The notes below the pieces were generated by a model. That model made no database searches. It was not told the DNA's origin and saw nothing but the letters and a program-made list of their open reading frames with translations. A DNA stretch of 5,928 nt from Pseudomonadota bacterium (lineage in GTDB: Bacteria; Desulfobacterota; GWC2-55-46; JADFVP01). The position numbers were made by a program, and so were the translations under genes. Positions 1-5,928 of the stretch are shown here, in pieces; the first letter of the stretch is position 1; each line of letters starts with the position of its first letter. Location: NCBI GenBank assembly GCA_015222595.1, contig JADFVP010000097.1, positions 1 to 5,928 on the forward strand. Direction: 5' to 3'.

Positions 1-2
1 AG

Positions 3-872
3 GAGAGAACCTTTGATGAGATGATAGATAAATATCTCTCAGAGTACTCCATCTCCAAGACCGAAAACGGCCAGATAAGAGACAAGAGTATCGCGAAAGG
101 ACTATGTGCCTTTTTTGGATCTTACAGGTTGAGAGAAGTAACCCCTCCCCTGATCGTCGACTACAAGGCAAAGAGACGAAAGGACGGGGTCAAACCCTCA
201 ACCATAGAACGCGAACTCTGCCTTATGAAGCGAGCATTCAACCTTGCTGTCAGGGAATGGGAGTGGGTTGATAAGAACCCAAACCATAGGGTCTCCAAGG
301 AGCGATACAACAACACCATTGACAGGTGGCTCTCCTTTGAAGAAGAAAAGAGGCTCTTGAGGGCCTGTCCTGATTGGCTACAGCTCATCGTCATCTTTGC
401 TCTTAACACCGGTATGAGGCAGGGTGAGATTCTGGATCTCAGATGGTCTTATGTGGATCTGTCCAGAAGAACAGCCACGGTAATGAGGTCGAAGAATGGC
501 GAGAGAAGGACCTTGCCGCTGAACGAGCAAGCTCTCGAGGTCCTTAGAGCCAAAGGTAAAGTAAGGCACCTGAAAAACGACTATGTCTTTGCAAGTCAGA
601 CTGGAACAAGAGTAATCAAAAGGAACCTGGCAAGGGCCTTCTCTCAAGCCAGGGAGAAGGCAGTAGTCGAGGAGTTCAGGTTCCACGATCTGAGACATAC
701 CTTTGCCACACGGCTTGCTCACGCAGGGGTTGACCTATATACCGTGGCCAAGCTTCTTGGGCACAAGGATATACGGATGACCCAGAGGTATGCTCATCAT
801 TCTGTCGAAAGTCTGAGAAGTGGAGTGGATGTTTTAGACAGGTCTGTCACAATTCAGTCACAATCGGGCTAA
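3..872 (+). CDS. Tyrosine-recombinase integrase, 5' end cut by the window edge
   Basis: Site-specific recombinase that probably integrates and excises a mobile element through a 3'-phosphotyrosine intermediate. The frame is open from base 3 with no stop, and the residues before the first ATG (base 21), ERTFDE, read straight into the core-binding domain, so the true start lies left of the window. About 290 residues are visible. Counting from the Met at 21, residues 1-95 form the helical core-binding domain and 102-270 the catalytic domain. All catalytic residues are present: R133 (TGMRQGE), K158 (SKNGERR), H222 and R225 (HDLRHTFA), H248 (LGHKDI) and nucleophile Y257 (MTQRYAHH). The C-terminus looks complete, so the gene appears intact rather than decayed. 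It converges on tRNA-Pro, whose 3' end lies 58 bases beyond the stop, the usual place for an element's integrase next to its attachment site. Arginine codons are mostly AGA/AGG, but rhlE and pilQ also use these, so codon use gives no clear sign of transfer. Family call sure; the element type is unknown. Confidence 0.93.
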   Translation, partial: ERTFDEMIDKYLSEYSISKTENGQIRDKSIAKGLCAFFGSYRLREVTPPLIVDYKAKRRKDGVKPSTIERELCLMKRAFNLAVREWEWVDKNPNHRVSKERYNNTIDRWLSFEEEKRLLRACPDWLQLIVIFALNTGMRQGEILDLRWSYVDLSRRTATVMRSKNGERRTLPLNEQALEVLRAKGKVRHLKNDYVFASQTGTRVIKRNLARAFSQAREKAVVEEFRFHDLRHTFATRLAHAGVDLYTVAKLLGHKDIRMTQRYAHHSVESLRSGVDVLDRSVTIQSQSG

Positions 873-875
873 ATG

Positions 876-921
876 AAAAAAGCAGGCCAGGGAGTCGTTA
901 CTCTAACCCCTTGATCTGCTT
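876..921 (-). terminator. Intrinsic terminator after tRNA-Pro
   Basis: Read on the - strand, an imperfect hairpin has a 6-bp outer stem (AAGCAG/CTGCTT, + strand bases 916-921 and 880-885), a 4-bp middle stem (AGGG/CCCT) and a short apical AGT/ACT stem. The outer stem runs directly into T residues at 876-879. The T run is on the tRNA side of transcription, and the opposite direction has only a weak TT before CAG, so this mainly ends the tRNA transcript, 10 bases after CCA. It also lies just beyond the integrase stop and may help insulate the two convergent units. The stem is interrupted, so strength is uncertain. Confidence 0.55.
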
Positions 922-930
922 CAGTGAAAA

Positions 931-1007
<77 letters not shown>

Positions 1008-1043
1008 ATTGTCTTTAAAAACAGCAAGTTACAGGCATACTTC

Positions 1044-1069
1044 AAAAAGACGGGGTTACGCCTGCAACC
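1044..1069 (-). terminator. Weak candidate terminator downstream of rhlE
   Basis: On the - strand, GGTTGC and GTAACC can form a 6-bp stem with one G-T pair around a four-base loop. T5 (1044-1048) follows after a short CCGTC linker. It lies about 85 bases past the rhlE stop and before the tRNA. The stem is short and the T run is not directly attached, so this is tentative. The 1008-1154 gap otherwise shows only a poor promoter-like match for the tRNA (TTGAAG with an AT-rich -10 region). Confidence 0.3.
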
Positions 1070-1154
1070 TCTTTAGCACTGAAGTTTATACCTTTTTCAG
1101 GCTCTGAAATCAAGAGTATTAACCTGGAGCCAAGCCTTGTATTTGAGAACAGTT

Positions 1155-2543
1155 TTAGCGAGAAGGGCGCGAAGAACTCCTGCGCGAACCACCGCTTGTC
1201 TGAGAGTTTACGCGCTTTCCTCTATAAAACTTCTTGCGCCCGGCGCCCTCTTCGGAAGAGCCTTCTGAGGCTCCGGCTCTCGTCTGCCGGGTCTGCCTGC
1301 CGCCACCCGTGCTCTTAGGCTTATAAGATCTCTCTGGTCTGCCGCCATGCCCGTGTCTTGCGGCATGCGACGGAGAAGTAGGCCGGGGCGAGCCTGCCGG
1401 TATGTTCTCTTTTGTAAAGCCGGGTATCTCCTCGACCTCGATTTTTTTAGCCAAAAGCCGCTCTATACTCTTAAGCTGTATTCTCTCGTCAGGGCAGACC
1501 AAACTTACGGCCCTGCCAGACTCTCCGGCGCGGCCCGTTCTGCCAATACGGTGGACATAATCTTCGGGAACATGAGGCAGATCGTAATTGACCACATGCG
1601 GTAATTTATCTATATCGAGTCCACGTGCGGCAATGTCGGTTGCGACCAGTACCCTGACCTTGCCGCCTTTAAAGTCAGCTAGCGCCTTCGTTCTGGCGGC
1701 CTGACTCTTGTTGCCGTGTATGGCGGTAGAGCTTACTCCATCGCTCATAAGCTGCTTTGCAAGACGGTTTGCGCCGTGCTTGGTACGCGTAAAGACCAGA
1801 ACCTGACTCCAGTCGCCCTCCCTGACTATGTGGCTGAGGAGGTCGCGCTTACGGGTGCGCCCGACAGGGTGAACAACCTGGCTGACCAATTCTGCTGCGG
1901 TGTTCCTACGAGCCACCTCGATCAGTTCGGGACTGTGCATAAAGCCGTCTGCAAGCCTTTTGATTTCATTGCTGTATGTGGCCGAAAAGAGCAGGTTCTG
2001 CCTTCTTGGCGGCAGATACTTCAACACGCGCTTTATGTCATGGATAAAGCCCATGTCGAGCATGCGGTCTGCCTCGTCAAGTACCAGTATTTCTACCTTC
2101 GACAGATCAACCGTCGGCCTTCCGGCATGATCGAGAAGCCTTCCGGGTGTTGCAATGAGAATATCTACTCCGCGCCTGATGGCATCTATCTGCGGGTTTA
2201 TACCGACCCCACCGTAGACTACGGTCGACCGAAGCCTGAGGTTGGCCCCATAGGTGTCGATACTCTCTGCCACCTGTGCGGCAAGCTCTCTTGTGGGTGT
2301 CAGCACCAGTGCGCGCGGACGCCTTCCCTTTCTAGGGGCCTGCTCGGAACCGCTCAAAAGCTCAAGCATCGGGAGCGTGAATGCTGCCGTCTTGCCGGTG
2401 CCGGTCTGGGCTCCGCCAAGAACGTCCCTGCCGTCGAGTATCGCGGGAATGGCCTGCAACTGAATTGGTGTCGGGGTCGTGTAGCCCTCTGAACGGACTG
2501 CGTCTAATAGCTCGGCCTTTAAGCCGAGTGTCTCGAAATTCAT
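1155..2543 (-). CDS. rhlE: DEAD-box ATP-dependent RNA helicase, RhlE type
   Basis: Cytoplasmic ATP-dependent RNA helicase, a family that remodels RNA in ribosome assembly and mRNA decay. Motifs appear in order in 462 residues: Q motif (F3, Q28), Walker A AQTGTGKT 45-52, PTREL 83-87, TPGR 132-135, DEAD 156-159, SAT 187-189, [11 protein letters not shown] 301-311 and HRIGRTGR 331-338. The two RecA-like domains end near residue 377. The remaining 85 or so residues form a low-complexity basic tail rich in Arg, Gly, Ser and Lys, as in RhlE proteins that use it to bind RNA. The start is well supported: AGGAG lies 9 bases before the ATG. Length and motif order fit RhlE better than DeaD/CsdA, which is longer with a distinct RNA-binding domain; SrmB or a general RhlE/DbpA relative is less likely. 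The gene has its own promoter region and a structured leader upstream, and appears monocistronic. Confidence 0.93.
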   Translation of the reverse strand: MNFETLGLKAELLDAVRSEGYTTPTPIQLQAIPAILDGRDVLGGAQTGTGKTAAFTLPMLELLSGSEQAPRKGRRPRALVLTPTRELAAQVAESIDTYGANLRLRSTVVYGGVGINPQIDAIRRGVDILIATPGRLLDHAGRPTVDLSKVEILVLDEADRMLDMGFIHDIKRVLKYLPPRRQNLLFSATYSNEIKRLADGFMHSPELIEVARRNTAAELVSQVVHPVGRTRKRDLLSHIVREGDWSQVLVFTRTKHGANRLAKQLMSDGVSSTAIHGNKSQAARTKALADFKGGKVRVLVATDIAARGLDIDKLPHVVNYDLPHVPEDYVHRIGRTGRAGESGRAVSLVCPDERIQLKSIERLLAKKIEVEEIPGFTKENIPAGSPRPTSPSHAARHGHGGRPERSYKPKSTGGGRQTRQTRAGASEGSSEEGAGRKKFYRGKRVNSQTSGGSRRSSSRPSR

Positions 2544-2563
2544 CTACTTCTTCTCCTAAAATG

Positions 2564-2593
2564 AAAAACCTTCTCCGCAGGTGCGGACTCGGT
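2564..2593 (-). promoter_or_regulatory. Hairpin plus T run in the rhlE leader, possible attenuator
   Basis: In the rhlE transcript direction, TCCGCA and TGCGGA (bases 2582-2587 and 2574-2579) form a perfect 6-bp GC-rich inverted repeat with a two-base centre. A 3x3 internal loop rich in G and A follows, closed by ACC/GGT, and then T5 at 2564-2568. The T run ends about 7 bases before the AGGAG ribosome-binding site. This resembles a small intrinsic terminator placed before a start codon, so it could limit read-through or affect ribosome access. No alternative antiterminator pairing was identified, so regulation is inferred. Confidence 0.35.
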
Positions 2594-2668
2594 CAAAGGC
2601 ATTTGTTTAATGATAGTGTGGGGGTAAAATTGAAGCTGGTGGGTTCAATCGTTACGTGCACTACAGTG

Positions 2669-2688
2669 GATGCCGACCGAAAGGCATC
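2669..2688. repeat. Inverted repeat upstream of rhlE
   Basis: GATGCC (2669-2674) and GGCATC (2683-2688) are perfect 6-base arms around an 8-base centre. The repeat sits just downstream of, and overlaps the predicted start of, the proposed rhlE promoter, so it could be an operator. If transcription starts further upstream it would instead be a hairpin at the 5' end of the mRNA. Confidence 0.4.
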
Positions 2689-2689
2689 G

Positions 2690-2719
2690 ATTAATTTGTT
2701 AATTTAACATATGGGTCAA
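2690..2719 (-). promoter_or_regulatory. Candidate sigma-70-type promoter of rhlE
   Basis: On the - strand, TTGACC (bases 2714-2719) is a 5/6 match to the -35 consensus. ATTAAT (2690-2695) is a modest 4/6 match to the -10, with an 18-base spacer that is AT-rich. The placement directly after the cheR terminator supports it. The predicted leader is about 140 bases. The spacer also contains the 13-base inverted repeat TGTTAA-T-TTAACA. Confidence 0.4.
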
Positions 2720-2721
2720 CT

Positions 2722-2747
2722 AAAAACAAGAACTTATTTAAGTACTT
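2722..2747 (-). terminator. AT-rich intrinsic terminator after cheR
   Basis: On the - strand, AAGTACTT and AAGTTCTT pair over 8 positions with one T-T mismatch around the loop AAAT, followed by GTTTTT. It lies about 34 bases past the cheR stop and just before the -35 of the rhlE promoter, so it separates the two genes. The shape is right, but the stem has low GC and may be leaky. Confidence 0.5.
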
Positions 2748-2780
2748 CCTGGCGGATATAAGTACAGCGTACAAAAAAGC

Positions 2781-3638
2781 TCAAAAGCAGGTACCTACCT
2801 TCTTGAAAATTCCCGGAGTAACGAGTTCGAGCCCGCACTTTTTACCCATAATAGACTCCGGAGACGCTAACACCAGGTAGCCGCCCATGGCAACGTAGCC
2901 ACAGAGCCTGCATACAAGCTCCTTCTGCGCACTATTGTCGAAGTAGATGAGAACATTGCGACAAAAGATAGCATCGAAGCCGGGGCTTACAGGCCAGCTC
3001 TTATCATGCAGGTTGATTCGCCGCCCAAGAATTCTCTTGCGTACACTCTCGACTACTCTGTGCTGGGCTCTGCCCCCAACACTGCCCGCCGGGACAAAGT
3101 ACTTCTTCTTAAGCGCCTCAGGTACGCCCTTCATGGCGATCTCGTCATATGTAGCGGTCTCAAGTCTCCCAAGAGCCGAAGTGCTGATGTCGCTTGCAAG
3201 CACGCTCAGCTCCCACCCAGCCTCAGAACCGAGCCCTTCTAAAACAGAGATCGCTATCGAGTACGGCTCCTCGCCGGTCGAACTTGCCACACTCCATATG
3301 GATATCTTGCGGGAGCCTGTACCAGAACGTCTCTGCCTAATTGCGTTCAAGAAGTCGCCTTTGAGGAACCCGAAGTGCTTCGGCTCACGAAAGAAGCCGG
3401 TCATATTAGTGCTTACGGAGTCGATGAGGTAAATCTTTTCTGAAGGCTCTCTATGCAGATGGGTGTAGTAAGCGTCGAAGGTGTCGAGCTTCAGAGCCAG
3501 CATCCTCTTAACAAGCCGGGAGACAAGCATGTCCTTTTCGTCTTCAGGCACCCTTATGCCGGACTCTTGCCAGATCAACTCGGTAAAGTTCTTAAACTGA
3601 AGAGCGCTTAACCCACTACCAAACATACTCTCAGGCAT
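2781..3638 (-). CDS. cheR: CheR-type chemoreceptor glutamate methyltransferase, orphan
   Basis: S-adenosylmethionine-dependent methyltransferase of the CheR family, which adds methyl esters to glutamates of chemoreceptors and so sets adaptation in chemotaxis-like signalling. The 285 residues are a normal single-domain length. An N-terminal helical domain (about 11-75) leads into TNMTGFFRE 77-85. The SAM-binding motif WSVASSTGEEPYS spans 115-127, an acidic D150 follows in ASDIST, and DAIFCRNVLIYFD spans 222-234. GGYLVLASPES lies near 254-264. The loop between Y180 and N209 is about as long as in enterobacterial CheR, where it binds the receptor tail, but receptor binding cannot be judged here. 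An in-frame TAG sits 6 bases before the ATG, fixing the start at 3638 or later. The ribosome site is weak (GGA, 9 bases upstream). No receptor, cheA, cheW or cheB lies beside it, and it appears to be its own transcription unit. The substrate is unknown; its place two genes from pilQ allows but does not show a link with pilus-based motility. Confidence 0.92.
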   Translation of the reverse strand: MPESMFGSGLSALQFKNFTELIWQESGIRVPEDEKDMLVSRLVKRMLALKLDTFDAYYTHLHREPSEKIYLIDSVSTNMTGFFREPKHFGFLKGDFLNAIRQRRSGTGSRKISIWSVASSTGEEPYSIAISVLEGLGSEAGWELSVLASDISTSALGRLETATYDEIAMKGVPEALKKKYFVPAGSVGGRAQHRVVESVRKRILGRRINLHDKSWPVSPGFDAIFCRNVLIYFDNSAQKELVCRLCGYVAMGGYLVLASPESIMGKKCGLELVTPGIFKKVGTCF

Positions 3639-3690
3639 AATCTAATATCCATTGGTATTTACGTCATTGTAAATATCACAAAACCAGCGT

Positions 3691-3704
3691 CTGTATACAG
3701 TATA
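3691..3704 (-). promoter_or_regulatory. Candidate cheR promoter -10 overlapping a 10-bp palindrome
   Basis: On the - strand, TATACT (bases 3699-3704) matches the -10 consensus at five of six positions. CTGAGT, 17 bases upstream (3722-3727), is a poor -35. The perfect palindrome CTGTATACAG (3691-3700) overlaps the -10 end and covers the expected transcription start, a plausible operator position. The predicted leader is about 54 bases. The spacing between CTGT and ACAG is too short for a classical LexA box. Confidence 0.35.
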
Positions 3705-3764
3705 GCTCAAAACCTGACACTACTCAGCGCGCTATGGCGCAGAAACAGACGAACCACATAAGCT

Positions 3765-5204
3765 CTACGGAGACTTATCTTTATCGGCGTCTGTCTTTTC
3801 GGCTGGGTTCGGCTCTGCCTCTACAGTCGGGTCAGAACTCTTTGAAGTATCTCCGGGACTCTTCTTTGACAGAAGCGATACTATATTTCTGGCAGTGGAC
3901 AAGACGCTCTTCTCCCTGTACTCTACGGTAGGCCTGATACTCTGCATCTCTTGACCGAGACTAACGTTTATGGAGGCCGACTTCTTCATAGAAAGTATCT
4001 GCGAGGGATAGACAGACCTGTGGCCCGTCATAATAAAACTTATTACGCAGGCAATCGCGGCATAAGGCGCCACCTCTGGGCCAAAGAGTTCAACCGCCAG
4101 AATGCTTGCGGCAATAGGGGTGTTGGCCGCACCGGCAAGTACGCTAACAGCGCCGATCGCAGCGAATATCGCAACGTTGAGTCCAAAGAGACCGGCAAAC
4201 AGGCTGCCTGCAGCGCTGCCGATAAAGATTATCGGCGTTATGATACCACCGCTGCCTCCGAAGTTAAGGGTAATGGAGGTAAAGAGCATCTTTATAAAGA
4301 AGGCAGCAGCAGGCACCTTCTCGCCTCCGAGAGTAGCGGTTATCGTATCGAGGCCGAGGCCTAAGTACCTGGACGAAAAGAGCACCACCAGAACAAGAAG
4401 AAACACCCCGGCGATAAACGCTTTTAGCAACTCGCCAATGCCGTACTTCTTTGTCATGGTGTTGGAGAGCTTCATGCCGAAGCGGAGCACCTCTATGGTC
4501 AGGAAGGCGACGAGGCCGAAGAAGATCCCGGCGAATACTACCTTTATAAAGAAGGCCTCGCTAAAGACGGGAACAAACTTTAATGCATAATCGAAGTATG
4601 TAATGCCGAGGGCCGAAGAGACCTGGTACGAGATTAACCCGGCAACAAAGGAGGGCAGCAGCACTTCGTACATAATGCCACCCACGAAGAGAACCTCTAT
4701 ACCGAAGATGGCCCCGGCAATAGGGGTTCCGAAGACGGCGGCAAAGCCCCCGCTTATTCCGCATATTACAAGTTTCTTACGGTCGGACTCTGAGAAGCGA
4801 GCCATTGAGGCAAGCATGGATGAGAGCCCGGCTCCGATCTGCGCACAAGGGCCCTCCTTTCCGACAGAGCCGCCCGTAGCAACCGTAATCAGCGTTGCTA
4901 TCAGTTTTATAGGTGCAACGAGAACCGGTATCTTTCCTGAAGACCTGTGCACCGCCTCAATAACCCTTGCGCCGTAGCCTTCGGCATCAGGCGCAAAGTA
5001 CTTTATCAGTGCCGCGCTCGCAAGCATACCAAAAGGAAGTAAAATGAAGTAGTACGTAGGACGGGCGGAAGACGTGGAGAACTGGAGCAGTTTAAGAAAG
5101 AGGGTGGTGGAGAGACCTACCACAAGACCTATTATCGAAGCGAGCACGAGCCACTTCATTATGCTGATAAATATTACGGTCTCTTCTCTCAGCCTCCTCT
5201 TCAT
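3765..5204 (-). CDS. CLC-family chloride channel or transporter
   Basis: Inner-membrane CLC protein that moves chloride or a similar anion, of 479 residues with about ten or more hydrophobic segments between residues 10 and 405. Family motifs are clear. GKEGP 115-119 contains gating glutamate E117. GGFAAVFGTPIAGAIFGIEV 152-171 follows, GGSGGIITP 315-323 matches the GxFxP region, and Y398 in HRSVYPSQ matches the inner-gate tyrosine (E. coli Y445). By eye, the E. coli proton glutamate E203 aligns with V171 (IEV instead of IEE). The first selectivity motif GSGIP aligns with GYGAR (76-80), and F357 with I321. The missing proton glutamate is like CLC channels, but exchange cannot be excluded. There are no CBS domains; a hydrophilic tail (about 409-479) rich in Ser, Pro, Lys, Asp and Glu replaces them. 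The start is firm: a TAG codon precedes the ATG, and GGAG lies 7 bases upstream. It lies between terminator-bounded pilQ and cheR, probably as a single gene; no functional link with the neighbours is evident. Confidence 0.92.
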   Translation of the reverse strand: MKRRLREETVIFISIMKWLVLASIIGLVVGLSTTLFLKLLQFSTSSARPTYYFILLPFGMLASAALIKYFAPDAEGYGARVIEAVHRSSGKIPVLVAPIKLIATLITVATGGSVGKEGPCAQIGAGLSSMLASMARFSESDRKKLVICGISGGFAAVFGTPIAGAIFGIEVLFVGGIMYEVLLPSFVAGLISYQVSSALGITYFDYALKFVPVFSEAFFIKVVFAGIFFGLVAFLTIEVLRFGMKLSNTMTKKYGIGELLKAFIAGVFLLVLVVLFSSRYLGLGLDTITATLGGEKVPAAAFFIKMLFTSITLNFGGSGGIITPIIFIGSAAGSLFAGLFGLNVAIFAAIGAVSVLAGAANTPIAASILAVELFGPEVAPYAAIACVISFIMTGHRSVYPSQILSMKKSASINVSLGQEMQSIRPTVEYREKSVLSTARNIVSLLSKKSPGDTSKSSDPTVEAEPNPAEKTDADKDKSP

Positions 5205-5244
5205 CTAACAACAACTCCATTCTTGTAATAAAAGAGTACCCGGC

Positions 5245-5262
5245 GCACCATGGTGCAGTATA
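5245..5262 (-). promoter_or_regulatory. Palindrome and -10-like element before the CLC gene
   Basis: GCACCATGGTGC (5245-5256) is a perfect 12-base palindrome. On the - strand it directly follows TATACT (5257-5262), a 5/6 -10 match, so the palindrome would be centred on the transcription start, about 45 bases before the ATG. No acceptable -35 exists, since that position falls inside the pilQ terminator stem. An activator-dependent promoter or chance are both possible. Confidence 0.3.
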
Positions 5263-5304
5263 AATAAGTTGAGGGACACACCCCTGCCGGGCGTGTCCCT
5301 CAAC
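5263..5304 (-). terminator. Strong intrinsic terminator after pilQ
   Basis: Perfect 12-base arms GTTGAGGGACAC (5268-5279) and GTGTCCCTCAAC (5293-5304) extend by one pair and CCC/GGG to a 16-bp stem with a 5-base loop. The extra pair is G-U only when read from the - strand and an A-C mismatch on the + strand, which fits leftward transcription. The stem is followed on the - strand by TTATTTATA. It lies about 30 bases past the pilQ stop and ends that unit before the CLC gene. Confidence 0.85.
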
Positions 5305-5334
5305 TTCATCCTCGATTATCTTCCCCGTAAGGAA

Positions 5335-5928
5335 TCAGCCTACAGTCTTGTTCAACATAATCGTAGGTGTGATGAATATCAGCAGCTCTGTCTGTGAATC
5401 AGAGACCGAACTGCTCTTGAAGAGCCACCCGAGCATCGGGATATCCTTAAGGAAAGGTACCCCCTTGCTGGTATCATTGGTATCTGAAACTACTATTCCG
5501 CCTATTACGGTAGTCTCTCCGTCGCGAACCAGCACTTCGGTAGAGGCCTCTTTGGTGTTTATCGACGGGTCTCCGGATCCACTCCTGATAGCGCCGATCG
5601 AGTTCCGCGTAGCCACTATCTTCATAAGAACGGAGCCGTCCGGAGTAATGTGCGGAGTGACTATAAGCCTGAGACTAGCATCCACGAATGTGGTGGTCGT
5701 ACCTGAGGCCGAGACCGTCTCGAACGGTATCTTCTCACCCTGAGATATCTCGGCCTGCTTGTTGTCCATGGTGATAATTCTCGGCCTCGATATAGTCCTC
5801 AACTTACCGGCCTGCTCTCCGGCAGTAAGCCTGAGATCGAGCAGGAGCGGGTTGGTGCCTGCCCTGCCGAGCATGAAGCCGAGAGCGCCGAGCGTTCCGG
5901 CAGTACCGGTTGCAGGCATGTTGACCGC
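5335..5928 (-). CDS. pilQ: Type IV pilus secretin PilQ, C-terminal part, start beyond the right edge
   Basis: PilQ forms the multimeric outer-membrane channel through which the type IV pilus emerges. About 198 residues of the C-terminal secretin domain are visible. The frame stays open through the right edge (AVN before the first visible Met), so that Met is internal. Recognisable blocks run in order: AVNMPATGTAGTLG; LDLRL followed by SRPRIITMDNKQAEISQGEKIPF; VDASLRLIVTPHITPDGSV; STEVLVRDGETTVIGGIVV; and VPFLKDIPMLGWLF with the final LLIFITPTIM. The VPFLKDIPMLGWLF block and the DNKQAEISQGEKIPF block fit PilQ better than type II or type III secretins. The protein ends soon after the last strand, with no S-domain extension. 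It closes its operon, being followed by a strong terminator; the usual pilMNOP partners would lie to the right of the window. Confidence 0.93.
   Translation of the reverse strand, partial: AVNMPATGTAGTLGALGFMLGRAGTNPLLLDLRLTAGEQAGKLRTISRPRIITMDNKQAEISQGEKIPFETVSASGTTTTFVDASLRLIVTPHITPDGSVLMKIVATRNSIGAIRSGSGDPSINTKEASTEVLVRDGETTVIGGIVVSDTNDTSKGVPFLKDIPMLGWLFKSSSVSDSQTELLIFITPTIMLNKTVG

Noticed and set aside
1716..2492. Long + strand open frame (258 codons) antisense to rhlE
   Set aside because: It lies wholly inside a gene with all helicase motifs, its translation matches no recognisable family and is rich in Cys and Arg, and no ribosome-binding site was evident. It is a by-product of rhlE codon use.
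2947..3432. + strand open frame antisense to cheR
   Set aside because: Fully covered by the clearly recognised CheR coding sequence; the translation has no recognisable domain.
3691..3700. CTGTATACAG as a LexA/SOS box
   Set aside because: LexA-type boxes need CTGT and ACAG separated by about eight bases; here only two separate them, and cheR is not a typical SOS gene.
3726..3745. GCGC-rich inverted repeat after the CLC gene as a terminator
   Set aside because: The stem is only four to five pairs and no T run follows it in the - strand direction.
3951..4590. Overlapping + strand open frames inside the CLC gene
   Set aside because: They are mirror frames of a well-supported membrane protein gene, overlap each other and show no motifs.
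5348..5743. + strand open frame antisense to pilQ
   Set aside because: Its apparent regularity reflects the complement of conserved secretin codons; no independent start signal or family match.

Overview
The window comes from a Gram-negative-type bacterium of roughly 50% GC. The evidence is a type IV pilus outer-membrane secretin (PilQ), a CheR methyltransferase, an RhlE-type RNA helicase and a bacterial tRNA-Pro with an encoded CCA. AGA/AGG arginine codons are common in the integrase and also occur in the chromosomal genes rhlE and pilQ. The lineage cannot be fixed from sequence alone; a deltaproteobacterial or Nitrospirota-like host is only a guess.

Layout, left to right: bases 1-872 hold the 3' part of a tyrosine-recombinase integrase on the + strand, cut by the window edge. 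At 876-921 an intrinsic terminator points left, and at 931-1007 lies tRNA-Pro(CGG) on the - strand, with its 3' end facing the integrase. Everything to the right is also on the - strand: rhlE (1155-2543), an orphan cheR (2781-3638), a CLC chloride-transport protein (3765-5204) and the C-terminal part of pilQ (5335 to the right edge). There is no gene-free stretch longer than about 240 bases.

The - strand genes look like separate transcription units rather than one operon. A 16-bp terminator hairpin follows pilQ and an AT-rich terminator follows cheR. Each of the three intergenic regions has a promoter-like -10 with an inverted repeat near the predicted start of transcription. The rhlE leader also carries a hairpin followed by a T run just before the ribosome-binding site.

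The left side is best read as one end of an integrated genetic element at the 3' end of the tRNA-Pro gene: integrase, then tRNA 3' end, then ordinary chromosome. The other end and the matching direct repeat would lie left of the window. I see no clear new multi-gene system. The points most worth checking are the element boundary, the rhlE leader, the substituted ion-pathway positions in the CLC protein, and the CheR with no chemotaxis genes beside it.
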